Assembly (NCBI GenBank): GCA_016124895.1
Contig: WGMU01000037.1
Location: 1-53,784 of the forward strand
Origin: a bacterium
Lineage (GTDB): Bacteria; Planctomycetota; Planctomycetia; Planctomycetales; Planctomycetaceae
DNA: 53,784 nt
Direction of reading: 5' to 3'
Shown: positions 26,889 to 36,471 of the stretch, piece after piece
Numbering within the stretch: the stretch's first letter is position 1
Layout of the letters: each line of letters starts with the position of its first letter
The notes under the pieces: model-generated
Databases searched by the model: none
Seen by the model: the letters and a program-made list of their open reading frames with translations, nothing else
What the model was told of the DNA's origin: nothing
Made by a program: the position numbers and the translations under genes

Positions 26889-27824
26889 TTACGATGTGGA
26901 GACCAGCTCTTTCAGATAGTAGTGGTGCTTGCCGAGTTTGCCGCCGTAGTTACCGGCGGTAATCAACGTCAGTCCGCTGCAGGTCGAGGCCGCGTACAGG
27001 CCGGCGCGCATGGCGTCGCCGACCGCGGATTCTGTCAGGCCGTCGACCACGAGTTCGTAGACGGCGCCGGTGCCGGGCGGCAGTTCCGATTTCACTTGAG
27101 CGGTCAAGGTCGGGCAGTACGCGTCGTTAGTACTTGCCTTCAAGGCTTTGTAGACCGAACCCACTTTGCTGCCGCTGCGTACGATTCCGCCTGGAAATGG
27201 CAGAATGACGTCCGGCACTGAGCGCATCGCTGCCGCGGCCTTCTGAGCGGCTGTCAGAGCCGACGACTGGTCGACGCCGCAGATCAGCAGATTGCCGCCC
27301 GCGACGCCTTTGACCGTGCCGACTTTGTCCTCACAGACGAACTCGCCATCCATGACCGGGATGCGCCAGAACCGGCGGCTGCCCAGCTTCTTCGAGATCT
27401 GAAATCCGTCGCCGAAAAAGCGGAGGCGGGCACCGACAGCGACGCGGCGATCTTTTTCGGCCTCGGGCAGGCCGTCGAAGCACGCGGTTGTCGGACAGGT
27501 CAGTACGCACTGGCCGACGCGATCACTGACGGCGACTTCCAGAGCGTCCCGACTGAACGCAAAAACGAGCACGCTGATGCCGGGCCGGCCGTCCGGCGTC
27601 TCATCCCCGGACAGAGTTCGTTCGATAGCCGCTTCGACGCTGCAGGCAATCACGCTGGTGGCGAAACCGCAGAACTCATTGGCCGCAATCAACGCCCATT
27701 CGTCACTGGCCGCCGTAATCAGCAGCCTGGTCGCAGTAATGGGGAATGCTTCGGCAAACGTGTCCGCAATAGCGACGCCGTTCAGTTCAAACGTTTCAAC
27801 GGGAGTCTCGGTCGCGGCGCTCAC
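26889..27824 (-). CDS. ftr: Formylmethanofuran:H4MPT formyltransferase (Ftr/FhcD)
   Basis: A 311-residue enzyme that exchanges the formyl group between tetrahydromethanopterin and methanofuran in the H4MPT-linked C1 pathway. The family signature [20 protein letters not shown] followed by NDAYCPTL is unmistakable. [24 protein letters not shown] near the N-terminus and [20 protein letters not shown] at the C-terminus also fit. Length is normal (about 300). The start is GTG at 27824. In methylotrophic proteobacteria this gene sits with fhcABC, mch and fae; no such gene is adjacent here. Presence of the pathway in planctomycetes is established knowledge. The physiological role in a non-methylotroph is usually taken as formaldehyde oxidation, which is inference here. 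Confidence 0.93.
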   Translation of the reverse strand: MSAATETPVETFELNGVAIADTFAEAFPITATRLLITAASDEWALIAANEFCGFATSVIACSVEAAIERTLSGDETPDGRPGISVLVFAFSRDALEVAVSDRVGQCVLTCPTTACFDGLPEAEKDRRVAVGARLRFFGDGFQISKKLGSRRFWRIPVMDGEFVCEDKVGTVKGVAGGNLLICGVDQSSALTAAQKAAAAMRSVPDVILPFPGGIVRSGSKVGSVYKALKASTNDAYCPTLTAQVKSELPPGTGAVYELVVDGLTESAVGDAMRAGLYAASTCSGLTLITAGNYGGKLGKHHYYLKELVSTS

Positions 27825-27905
27825 TGGCGGTCTCTTCTCAGAAGTGCGATGTCAGTCTTGTCGACGGCTGGGATCATTCCTGTTCTGGTCGGTCGGCGGC
27901 AATCG

Positions 27906-29756
27906 TCAGACCTCGCCCTGCTTATGCTCTTTCAGACGCCGGTTGTAAAACGCGATCGTCTCGCGCCGCGTCAGCATTCCGAGCAGCTTGCCCGGTTCGT
28001 CGTCTGCCAGCACCGGCAGCTCGTCAAGATTCATCGACGTGAACCGCTGCAGTGCCGAGTTGAGGTCGTCGTCCGGATGGACGCTGACGACCTTTGTCGT
28101 CATCACATCGCGCGCGACGGCCAGTCGCCAGATCGTCTCGTCAAACAGGTAACTGCGCACATCGTCGTCAGTGAAGATTCCGACCATGTTTCCCTTGCCG
28201 TCGATGACCGGGAAATAATGCTGATGCGACTCTGCCAGCATATGGACGATTTCGTCCAGCGATGTCGATTCCGGCACTGTGATGACTTCGCGCGTCCGCG
28301 AAAAGACGTCGCTGACATGAATGCCTTCCAGCACGTCGACGATGAAGTCGCCGCGGTGCGCCGGCGAGTCAAGACGTGTCGGAACCTGCTTGACGTACAG
28401 CGTCCAGCGACGGCACAGCAGGAAGCACAGTGTCGAGACCCACATCGTCGGCAGCAGCAGCTTGTAGTCTCCGGTCATCTCCGAAACCATGATGATCGTC
28501 GAGATCGGTGAGTGTGCCGCGCCGGCGAAAAAGCCAGCCATGCCGATGATGGCGTAAGCTCCGGGATGTGTCTCGACTTCCAGGAGATCGTGAAACGTCA
28601 GTCCGATCGCTGCTCCGATGCAGCCGCCGATGACCATCGACGGGCCGAACACGCCGCCGGAACCGCCGGTACTGATCGTCAGCGACGTCGTGAGAATTTT
28701 GCCAAATGCGATCAGCAGCAGCGCGGAGATTCCCAGACGAGCCGGATCTTCCAGAGCGATCTGCAGCGAGCCGTATCCGGTTGCCAGGACAGCAAGCATG
28801 GCTCGACTGCCTTCGTCGTCAAATGTCAGATGCAGGCCGATACCGACCAGCCCGGCCAGCACCGCACCAATGGCCGGCTTGACGAAGTTCGGGACGGCCT
28901 TGATCTTCGCGGCCAGCTTGTGAATGCCGTAAAACGTTTTGATATAGGTCACAGCGGCCAGCACCAGCATGACCGACATCAGCGCCATCGGAATCAGCTC
29001 GAACAGCGATTTGAGTTCGTAGTGCAGCCCGTTACCGAACAACGGCGTAAAGCCACTCGCCCCGATCAGCACGCTGAAGACGCTGAAGCTGACAATCGAC
29101 GAAATTGCTGCTGGCACGATTACGTCGGATTCAATGTCTTCGTCGCGGTACAGGATCTCGGCGGCGAACAGCGACGCTGCCAGTGGAGCGCGGAAGATCG
29201 CTCCGATGCCGCCCGCGACTCCACAGGCCAGCATGATACGGCGGTCGCGATCCGAGAGGTCAAGTCGTGTGGCGAGCAGTGATCCGAACCCTGCACCGAT
29301 CTGCGCGATCGGTCCTTCGCGGCCGGCCGAGCCACCGGTTCCCAGCGTAATCGCCGAGGCAATTGTTTTGATGACTGGTACGCGAGCGCGAATCCGCCCC
29401 TTCTTATGGTGAAAGGCCTCGATCGCTGCGTCCGTTCCGTGACCTTCGGCCTCCGGAGCAAACGTGTAAACAAGCCAGCCGGAAATGAGCCCGCCGCAGG
29501 CCATCACCAGCACCAGCAGCGGCAGTGAGACCTCATGGTCAACGTGCGGGAAATACGGGTGCTCACCCGCGGCCTCGCCCGGAGTGAATCCCGCCACTGT
29601 CACCAGCGAATACTGAACAGCGAACTGGCCGGCGAGCTGAAACAGAAAGGCACCCAGTCCTGACACCGTGCCCACCAGTGACGACAGCAGGAACCATTTC
29701 CCAGTCGCGTGCAGTTCGAGTCCTTTGACAAACTGCCGGATTTGCTCAGTCGACAT
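27906..29756 (-). CDS. ClC-family chloride channel/antiporter with CBS pair
   Basis: A 616-residue membrane protein. The selectivity motifs are present: GSAGREGPIAQIGAGFG (gating Glu at 147) and GGSGGVFGPSMVIGG. The external gating glutamate points to Cl-/H+ exchange rather than a simple channel, though not conclusively. About residues 490-605 form two cytoplasmic CBS domains (VITVPESTSLDEIVHMLAES and VMTTKVVSVHPDDDLNSALQ), which in this family bind adenine nucleotides. It ends 81 bases before the GTG of ftr on the same strand, so the two may share a transcript. Confidence 0.93.
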   Translation of the reverse strand: MSTEQIRQFVKGLELHATGKWFLLSSLVGTVSGLGAFLFQLAGQFAVQYSLVTVAGFTPGEAAGEHPYFPHVDHEVSLPLLVLVMACGGLISGWLVYTFAPEAEGHGTDAAIEAFHHKKGRIRARVPVIKTIASAITLGTGGSAGREGPIAQIGAGFGSLLATRLDLSDRDRRIMLACGVAGGIGAIFRAPLAASLFAAEILYRDEDIESDVIVPAAISSIVSFSVFSVLIGASGFTPLFGNGLHYELKSLFELIPMALMSVMLVLAAVTYIKTFYGIHKLAAKIKAVPNFVKPAIGAVLAGLVGIGLHLTFDDEGSRAMLAVLATGYGSLQIALEDPARLGISALLLIAFGKILTTSLTISTGGSGGVFGPSMVIGGCIGAAIGLTFHDLLEVETHPGAYAIIGMAGFFAGAAHSPISTIIMVSEMTGDYKLLLPTMWVSTLCFLLCRRWTLYVKQVPTRLDSPAHRGDFIVDVLEGIHVSDVFSRTREVITVPESTSLDEIVHMLAESHQHYFPVIDGKGNMVGIFTDDDVRSYLFDETIWRLAVARDVMTTKVVSVHPDDDLNSALQRFTSMNLDELPVLADDEPGKLLGMLTRRETIAFYNRRLKEHKQGEV

Positions 29757-30082
29757 GATGGAAAACGATCGTCAGATTGGCGCGGAGTCACTCAGAACGG
29801 GCAGCGATGATGCGTCGAGCGGACCGGGCCATCGCCCACGCGGACTTCGGGCGAAGTTGGTGAAAACCGGCGGCCTGTCGCACATCGGGACCAGCCGCCT
29901 CCCGCATCAGGAGACGCAGTATTGCGGGCCTGGGCACCATTTCAACCGAACGCCTTTTCGCGTTTCGCTTGTCACCGGCGTCGGCCGCTGTCGCCGTCCG
30001 ACTGCCGTGATGTCTCTGTCAAACCGCTGGGAATCTGTCAGACTGCCCGGTATTCAAGCCTCAATTCAGCGGGATTTGCAGC
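29757..30082. other. Intergenic region between clC and mog
   Basis: A 326-base divergent region that should contain promoters for the ClC gene and the mog gene. I see no clear consensus boxes, repeats or short gene with a ribosome binding site. Confidence 0.4.
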
Positions 30083-30619
30083 ATGTCAGCCGTCGCCCGA
30101 ATCGGCATAGTGACTGTTTCTGACCGAGCCAGCCGTGGCGAGTACGAAGACCGCGGCGGTCCGGCGATTCGTGAGTATCTCAACGAGGTTCTGACGTCCG
30201 ACTGGGAACCCGTCGCGCGAGTCATCTCCGACGACCAGCCGGTCATCGAGCAGACGCTGATCAATCTGTGCGACGCCGAGGGCTGCTGTCTGGTCGTCAC
30301 AACCGGGGGCACGGGGCCGGCGAAACGCGACGTGACTCCCGAAGCGACAGAAGCTGTCTCCGAGAAGCTGATGCCCGGTTTCGGCGAGTTGATGCGCAAG
30401 GTCTCGCTGGAGAAAGTCCCGACTGCGATTCTCTCCCGCCAGACCGCCGGCATCCGCGGCGGCGCCCTGATCATCAATCTGCCCGGCCAGCCGAAGGCGA
30501 TCAACGAATGCCTCGACGCCGTCTTCCCGGCCATCCCTTACTGCATCGACCTGCTCGAAGGCCCGTCTCTGACAACCAATGAGTCTCGCATCGTCGCCTT
30601 CCGCCCGAAGAAAAAGTAG
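30083..30619 (+). CDS. mog: Molybdopterin adenylyltransferase (MogA/MoaB)
   Basis: A 178-residue cytoplasmic enzyme that adenylates molybdopterin before molybdenum insertion. It has the family opening IGIVTVSDRASRGEYEDRGGPAI, the catalytic loop VVTTGGTGPAKRDVTPEAT, and NLPGQPKAINECLDAVFPAIPY near the end. The length fits MogA rather than MoeA. GGGA lies about 11 bases before the ATG. No other cofactor-synthesis gene is adjacent. The next gene is convergent and unrelated. Confidence 0.93.
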   Translation: MSAVARIGIVTVSDRASRGEYEDRGGPAIREYLNEVLTSDWEPVARVISDDQPVIEQTLINLCDAEGCCLVVTTGGTGPAKRDVTPEATEAVSEKLMPGFGELMRKVSLEKVPTAILSRQTAGIRGGALIINLPGQPKAINECLDAVFPAIPYCIDLLEGPSLTTNESRIVAFRPKKK

Positions 30620-30698
30620 TGCCGGTTCCCACCGGCCAGATGCTCAATCATGATTCTGATCGGCTGGTGCGAATCGCCCTGCAATTACCGATGAGCAA

Positions 30699-31283
30699 TC
30701 ACTCCATCCCGAGTTCGTCTCGCAACAGCGTGTCGGGAGTTACCTCGATCGGCTTCACTCCCAGACATTCACAGATGACGTCGACGATCCCGGTCGTGAT
30801 CTCGTCTTCTTTCAGCCAGCGTCCGGTCCCGATGGAGATCAGCGGCGTTCCTGAGCGTTTGATCGGAAAGCTCTCGGGATGATGGTCGAGCAGCCAGAAC
30901 GTCAACTTCCCGAAATCTGAGACATGCCAGGGAATTCGAGGACAAGGCGAGTCCTTCAGTTCAAGAGCCGGCAATCTGATCTTCAGTGCGTCACCGAATG
31001 CTTCCCACATCCGCCAGCGATGCTCTTCGGGAAATGTTCGTTCAAAGCTCATTAAACTGAGCCACCCGGTATTTCGGCCCGGAATCGAGTTCAGCGCATC
31101 CAGCATCCATTGTCCATGTGCGTGAGGGTCGATAATTGCTGGCTGACGGTCTGCCAGCTTTTCGCGGACCAGCCATTCGATCCGCGCCGGAGTCGCGTAC
31201 AGATAGGTCTGCTCCTCACTGTCGATCGAGATATCAAATCGGCGTTCCAGCCGAAAACGCATATCGAGACCGTCGATCCCCAT
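30699..31283 (-). CDS. Conserved-type protein with split carrier-protein halves
   Basis: A 194-residue protein with no enzyme motif that I recognise. Its two ends resemble an acyl carrier protein cut and swapped. The N-terminus GIDGLDMRFRLERRFDISID looks like the helix-II/III half of an ACP (normally DSLDxVELxxxLEExFxIxI). The C-terminus has IVDVICECLGVKPIEVTPDT followed by LLRDELGME, like the first half. The phosphopantetheine serine is replaced by Gly, so it cannot be a conventional carrier. The middle (about residues 40-155) is Trp/Pro-rich, with WLVREKLAD and RIPWHVSDFGKLTFWLLDHH. GGGAG precedes the ATG. The fold similarity is inference by eye. Confidence 0.75.
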   Translation of the reverse strand: MGIDGLDMRFRLERRFDISIDSEEQTYLYATPARIEWLVREKLADRQPAIIDPHAHGQWMLDALNSIPGRNTGWLSLMSFERTFPEEHRWRMWEAFGDALKIRLPALELKDSPCPRIPWHVSDFGKLTFWLLDHHPESFPIKRSGTPLISIGTGRWLKEDEITTGIVDVICECLGVKPIEVTPDTLLRDELGME

Positions 31284-31374
31284 CTTCCGGCTCCCTTCTC
31301 ATCGCAGGCCGTCGGCGTAACATTCGAGTCGATCTCGAACCCGGACGCGAGTCCTTAACGACCGGCTGACTGCG

Positions 31375-34300
31375 ATGAAGAAATCGACGCTGATTCTGCG
31401 AAGTCTGACGCACTACTGGCGAACGCACCTGGCGGTGCTGCTCGGCGTGATTGCCGGAACGACAGTGATCAGTGGGGCACTGATCGTCGGCGACTCCGTC
31501 CGAGACAGCCTCAAAACGATGAGTCTCGACCGACTCGGCGGCGTCGATCATGCGTTGCAGGCCAGCCGGTTTGTGCGGCAGGAACTGGCTGAGGAACTCG
31601 GCAGGCAGCTTCAGACTTCAGAACAATTCACGACGCTGGCGCCGGCGCTGATCATGGATGGTGCTCTCGTTCGAGAAGCTGGCGACGGGACGGTCAGCGC
31701 GCGTGTGGGAGGCGTCCGCGTTTACGCCGTCGATGAGCGGTTTGCGAAACTCAGTGAGCTGACGTCGGAGACGCTGCCAACCGGTGATGGACTTGTGCTG
31801 AGTCATCGCGTCGCATCGCAGATCAATGCGCAGGCCGGCGACGAACTCACGCTGTGGGTTGAACTGCCGGCGACGATTCCACGTGAAAGCCTGCTGGGTG
31901 GCATTGAGGATCAGGACACGCAGGACGTTCTGCTGACGGTGACGCACGTGCTGGATGAGATGTCAGGGATCGGCCGCTTTGATCTGAATCCCAGCCAGCA
32001 GTTGCCGCTGACGGTGTTCGTCTCGCTGGAAAATCTGCAGGAAGCCGTCGGGCTGAGCGAAGTCCGCCGATCGCGGGAGTTTCCCGACGGTCGGCCGGCA
32101 CGGATCAATGCTCTGTTCCTTGGCGCGAAGAACGAAGCTGACCGGACGTCAGTGGCGGCAACGGAGGCCTCAGCCGAAGCGACCACTCTGTTGAGTCAGA
32201 ACCTCGAACTGAATGATCTCAGTCTGCGAACGACGATCAATTCGGAACGCGGTTATGTCGCCCTCGAATCCGAGCAGATGATCCTGGAAGACGGACTCGC
32301 AAGTACCGCTCAGGACGCTGCGAAAAAGCTTGGCTGGAAGTCGTCCGCGACGCTGGTTTATCTCGTCAATCGATTCAGCAAGGCCGACGACGAATCGGCT
32401 CATTCGATGTATTCGATCATAGCCGGTGTTGATTTTGACGAAGTCGCGGCTGCGCCGTTTGGTCCGCTACTGAACGCCGACGGTTCGAACAGGCCGCCGG
32501 GACGCGACGAAATCGTGCTCGACGACTGGCTGGCCGCTGACCTCAAGGCGAAGGTCGGAGACACGATCGACGTCGCGTATCACCTCGTGGGATCGCATGG
32601 CGAGCTGCCGGAAGAGACGACGCAGTTCCGCGTCCACTCAATTGTGCGGCTGGCGACGTCGGTCACGGCGAGCGATCGAGGATTGACGCCGGAAGTACGT
32701 GGCATCACCGACGCGACAACGTTCGGCGACTGGAAGCAGCCGTTTCCAATGGACCTCGACGCGGTCACCGATCGCGACGACGAGTACTGGGAGAAGTATC
32801 GAGCGCTGCCGAAGGCGTTTGTCTCGCTGGAGACAGCTCGCGAACTCTGGACGAGCCGATACGGCAGTCTGACTTCGGTTCACGTCGCTCCGGACAGTGG
32901 CACAGTGCGCGACCAAACGGCGACGGAATTCGCGGCGGCGTTTCTGTCAGAGCTCGGCCCGGAACAGACGGGCCTGACGTTCCGGCCGGTCAAGTTTGAA
33001 GGAGTGTCCGCGGCGAGCGGGACGACAGACTTCACCGGGCTGTTTGTCGGCTTCAGTTTCTTCGTGATTGCCTCGGCGATGATCCTGATCGGGCTGCTGT
33101 TCCGACTGGGGGTTGAGCGGCGAACGGCAGGCATCGGGCTGCTGGAAGCCGTTGGGTTTAAACAGCGAGACGTGCGGCGGCTGATCGTGGCGGAAGGGCT
33201 GACGGTATCGCTGCTCGGCAGTCTGATCGGGACGGCGACCGCGGTTGGTTATGCGCGGCTGATGGTCTTTGCACTGAAGGATCCGAACTGGTGGGGCGGG
33301 GCGATCGGGACGCAGTTTCTTGACGTTTCGGTGACCGGACGTAGCCTCGGCGTGGGGATCGTCATCTCCGTTTTCGTGGCAGGAATCTCACTGCTGGCGG
33401 CGCTGCGCGGCCTGAAACGCATCTCGACGCGGCAGCTTCTGGCTGGCGCGACTGAGCCGGACTCGACGGCCGAAGACCTGCAGAAGTTCGCCTCACGACG
33501 ACAGAAGTGGGCACGCGTCGGTTATGTGATTTCGCTGGCCGTTCTGGTCGCCGGACTGCTCGGACTGATCCCCGGCAGCGAAGCCTTTGAAGGGCTGTCC
33601 TGGCAGATGGTCGCGTTTTTTGTCGTCGGGATTTTTGGTCTGTGCTCAGCGATGTTTCATCTCTCAGCGTGGCTGGCGCGCGACAGCAGTTCTGCCGTAC
33701 GCGGCGGCGGGCTGATCGGGACGGGGCGACTCGGAATGCGAAACGCGGCACGGAACCGGTCGCGCAGCGTGCTCTCGACCGGACTGATTGCCTCGGCGAC
33801 GTTCGTCATCGTCGCGGTCGCGGCCGGGCGGCGAGATCCGTCGGTTGAGAAGCCGGACGTCAACTCGGGCAATGGCGGCTTCTCTCTCGTGGCGGAAACG
33901 GCGACGCCGCTGTTCGACGATCTGAATACCGAAAAGGGACGCAGCAAACTCGGCATCAACGTCGACGACGGATCCGACGACGCAAAGCTGCTCGCGCAGA
34001 TGACCGCGTATTCGTTCCGCGTCCGGCCGGGTGAGAACGCGAGCTGTCTCAATCTGTACCAGACGACGCTGCCAACAGTGCTCGGAGTTCCAGATTCTCT
34101 GGTCAGACGCGGCGGCTTCCGGTTCATCGATCAGCGCAAGGCGGACTACTGGAAGCTGCTGTCCGAAGAACGCGACGACGGCCTCATCCCCGTACTCGGC
34201 GATATGAACACACTGATGTACAGCCTGCATAAGGCCCCAGGAGCGATGATCGATCTACCAGGTTCCGAGAAGAAACTGGTCGTTGTCGGGATGCTCGACA

Positions 34301-34923
34301 GCAGCGTCTTTCAGGGGGTGCTGCTGATGTCGGATGCGAATTTCCAGAAGCTGTTTCCTGAGCAGTCGGGTTTCCGGTACGTCCTGATCGGAGCGAACGA
34401 GTCGCGACGAACAGACCGCGGTGAGTATTCGGATGCTGAGATTACTCGGCTGAGCAGCCTGCTGGAATCGTCGCTGACGCCGTATGGGTTTGATGCCGAA
34501 CGCGTCGCGGATCGCATCGCGGCGTTTCTCGTCGTGCAGAACACCTACCTGTCGACGTTTCAGTCACTGGGTGGTCTGGGGCTGCTGCTCGGGACTCTGG
34601 GGCTGGCGACAGTGATGCTGCGAAACGTTATCGAGCGGCGCGAAGAACTCGCCCTGTTACGCGCAGTCGGTTTCCGCAGGTCGGGACTGTCGATCATGGT
34701 GCTCACCGAGAACGCGCTGCTGCTGTTCTGGGGCCTGGCGGCCGGGACGTCCGCCGCGCTGCTTGCCATGCTGCCACATCTGCTGAGTGTTGGTGCTGAT
34801 ACTCCGTGGGCCGACGGTGCGCAGTTGCTGGCCGCCGTCTTTTTTGTCGGAATGGGCGCCGCTCTGTTCGCCGTGCGTGAGGCCGGTCGTACGCCAATCG
34901 TCAGCACACTGCGCGGCCAGTAG
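31375..34923 (+). CDS. Large FtsX/MacB-type ABC permease protein
   Basis: A 1,182-residue membrane protein. It begins LRSLTHYWRTHLAVLLGVIA and continues GALIVGDSVRDSLKTMSL, typical of FtsX-like permeases. A large extracytoplasmic domain (about residues 45-555) separates the first helix from a first FtsX block (FSFFVIASAMILIGLLFRLG, then EAVGFKQRDVRRLIVAEGL). A second extracytoplasmic region (about 825-1055) and a second FtsX block (LGGLGLLLGTLGLATVMLRN, AVGFRRSGLSIMVLTENALL) follow. It is thus a double-length permease, about twice a MacB. The cognate ATPase (LolD/MacB type) is not adjacent on either side. Substrate unknown; envelope lipoprotein or peptide handling is the family's usual role. 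Confidence 0.85.
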   Translation: MKKSTLILRSLTHYWRTHLAVLLGVIAGTTVISGALIVGDSVRDSLKTMSLDRLGGVDHALQASRFVRQELAEELGRQLQTSEQFTTLAPALIMDGALVREAGDGTVSARVGGVRVYAVDERFAKLSELTSETLPTGDGLVLSHRVASQINAQAGDELTLWVELPATIPRESLLGGIEDQDTQDVLLTVTHVLDEMSGIGRFDLNPSQQLPLTVFVSLENLQEAVGLSEVRRSREFPDGRPARINALFLGAKNEADRTSVAATEASAEATTLLSQNLELNDLSLRTTINSERGYVALESEQMILEDGLASTAQDAAKKLGWKSSATLVYLVNRFSKADDESAHSMYSIIAGVDFDEVAAAPFGPLLNADGSNRPPGRDEIVLDDWLAADLKAKVGDTIDVAYHLVGSHGELPEETTQFRVHSIVRLATSVTASDRGLTPEVRGITDATTFGDWKQPFPMDLDAVTDRDDEYWEKYRALPKAFVSLETARELWTSRYGSLTSVHVAPDSGTVRDQTATEFAAAFLSELGPEQTGLTFRPVKFEGVSAASGTTDFTGLFVGFSFFVIASAMILIGLLFRLGVERRTAGIGLLEAVGFKQRDVRRLIVAEGLTVSLLGSLIGTATAVGYARLMVFALKDPNWWGGAIGTQFLDVSVTGRSLGVGIVISVFVAGISLLAALRGLKRISTRQLLAGATEPDSTAEDLQKFASRRQKWARVGYVISLAVLVAGLLGLIPGSEAFEGLSWQMVAFFVVGIFGLCSAMFHLSAWLARDSSSAVRGGGLIGTGRLGMRNAARNRSRSVLSTGLIASATFVIVAVAAGRRDPSVEKPDVNSGNGGFSLVAETATPLFDDLNTEKGRSKLGINVDDGSDDAKLLAQMTAYSFRVRPGENASCLNLYQTTLPTVLGVPDSLVRRGGFRFIDQRKADYWKLLSEERDDGLIPVLGDMNTLMYSLHKAPGAMIDLPGSEKKLVVVGMLDSSVFQGVLLMSDANFQKLFPEQSGFRYVLIGANESRRTDRGEYSDAEITRLSSLLESSLTPYGFDAERVADRIAAFLVVQNTYLSTFQSLGGLGLLLGTLGLATVMLRNVIERREELALLRAVGFRRSGLSIMVLTENALLLFWGLAAGTSAALLAMLPHLLSVGADTPWADGAQLLAAVFFVGMGAALFAVREAGRTPIVSTLRGQ

Positions 34924-35222
34924 CCGAAAGGCGATCGGCGGCCGACACTGAGTGTGCTGCCAGACCGTCAAAGGGAATCCAGTGCCTCTCCCGTGTGTGA
35001 GTGCCGAAACGGAATGAATCCTGTTCGACCTTTTGGCGGAACTGACCTGTGCATGGCGCGGCGTTTGCGTTGCAGAGGTGCCAGGCCGAATATGCACAGA
35101 GCGGACGTATCGGACCTTGATCTGCCTGGCTGGGCGGTGCATGTGCTGCCTGACGGTCGGAATGTAAAGCAAGGCACTGGCAGACAGCCGCCGGGGCGAC
35201 AACTCATTAAGGGAAAGCGCGC
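34924..35222. other. Intergenic region before the single-domain uspA
   Basis: A 299-base region with no gene that I can support. A minus-strand frame across it has no ribosome binding site or recognisable domain. The 3' end carries the GGGAAA ribosome binding site of the UspA gene. Confidence 0.4.
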
Positions 35223-35705
35223 ATGATCAACCTGCAACGGATTCTCTTACCGACTGATTTCAGCGCGGCGGCTGCCGCGGCTGTGCCGTATGCGTGCGAG
35301 TTGGCCGCAACGTTCGGAGCCGAACTGCACGTGCTGTATGTGATTCATGATCTGGCCGCCGAGATGCCGGACTTCGGAATGGGACTGGCGTTTCCTGGCT
35401 ACCTGGATCACGTGCCGCAACAGCGCGAGAAACTCGAAGAGCAAGCCATTCAGCATCTGGCGAAAGTTCTCCCCAGTGGCTGGAGCAAAGCACGAGTGAT
35501 TCTGGCGACGCGTCTGGGGCCGCCGTTTCAGCGAATCATCGAGTACGCACGCGAGCACCAGTCCGATCTGATTGTGATGGGCACGCACGGTCGCGGGATG
35601 CTCAAGCACACGCTGCTGGGCAGCGTCGCTGAACGAGTCGTCCGCAAGGCTCCGTGCCCGGTCCTGACAATCCACCCGGACGAGCACGAGTTCGTCCTGC
35701 CCTGA
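35223..35705 (+). CDS. Universal stress protein, single UspA domain
   Basis: A 160-residue cytoplasmic UspA protein: RILLPTDFSAAAAAAVPYAC at the N-terminus, and DLIVMGTHGRGMLKHTLLGS at the end, where the ATP-binding signature G-2x-G-9x-G-S is complete. Unlike the tandem UspA at 4142, this one should bind ATP. GGGAAA precedes the ATG. The gene is followed by a HEAT-repeat protein 202 bases downstream on the same strand. Confidence 0.92.
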   Translation: MINLQRILLPTDFSAAAAAAVPYACELAATFGAELHVLYVIHDLAAEMPDFGMGLAFPGYLDHVPQQREKLEEQAIQHLAKVLPSGWSKARVILATRLGPPFQRIIEYAREHQSDLIVMGTHGRGMLKHTLLGSVAERVVRKAPCPVLTIHPDEHEFVLP

Positions 35706-35907
35706 CTGCTCAAACATGCGGCTCTGCGACGCACGCTTCCGTCTGATCACGCAGCGGGGTCCGGAACGGGCGGCGCAGAATGGAAGGCTCCGTGGGAGCC
35801 TTTCCGGTTCAAATGCCAGCGGGCACACTTCGGGCTCTGCATACGGTAGACTGACAGAACGAATCCGGATTGGCGATATGTGGCTGAAATCTCAGAGGAG
35901 ACACCTG

Positions 35908-36465
35908 ATGTCCGAATCAAACGCTGAATCCCCAACAGTAAATTCAACAAATACCTCAACGGCAGACATCGAACGGCTCGTGGCTGAACTGAGCAGTGAC
36001 GATCCGGTCGAACGCCAGCAGGCACAGCAGAAGCTGGCAGCCATCGGCGAGGAGGCCGTCCCGTTTGTGCTTCCGCTGCTGAAGTCGCCGACAAAACGTG
36101 ATCGCTGGGAAGCGGCGAAAACGCTCGCCCCGATTGGTTCACCCGCTGCGACCGAAGCCCTTATCAATACGTTTTGTGACGACGACACCAACCTTCACTG
36201 GGTCTCGGCGACCGCGCTTGTCAGGATCGGACAGCCAGCGGTCGAACCGCTGCTGGCCGCGACGATCGCGCGGACTCATCAGGGGTTCATGCGGCAGGGG
36301 CTGCACCACGTGATGCACGACCTTGCCGGGACAGCCTGGGGCCGCTTCCTGCTGCCCGTCTGGGAAGCGCTGGACAGCGAAGCCTGGAGCATGGCCGGGC
36401 CGATGGCTGCTGAACGGGCGCTGGTCGAATGGCGTGAGATGAGCGGGTCGGCTGCCAGAGCCTGA
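35908..36465 (+). CDS. HEAT-repeat protein
   Basis: A 185-residue soluble protein. About residues 28-140 contain alpha-helical HEAT/PBS-lyase-type repeats, for example PVERQQAQQKLAAIGEEAVP, DRWEAAKTLAPIGSPAATEA and HWVSATALVRIGQPAVEPLL. Such repeats serve protein-protein contact. The ATG at 35908 has GAGGAG eight bases upstream, so the in-frame extension to 35716 is rejected. Its stop lies six bases from the stop of the convergent SGNH hydrolase gene. No specific partner is suggested by the context. Confidence 0.8.
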   Translation: MSESNAESPTVNSTNTSTADIERLVAELSSDDPVERQQAQQKLAAIGEEAVPFVLPLLKSPTKRDRWEAAKTLAPIGSPAATEALINTFCDDDTNLHWVSATALVRIGQPAVEPLLAATIARTHQGFMRQGLHHVMHDLAGTAWGRFLLPVWEALDSEAWSMAGPMAAERALVEWREMSGSAARA

Positions 36466-36471
36466 TAGCTT

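Noticed and set aside
35110-35190. TGGC-N8-GC-like sequences upstream of the single-domain uspA as sigma-54 promoters
   Set aside because: The GG to GC spacing is nine bases instead of the required ten.
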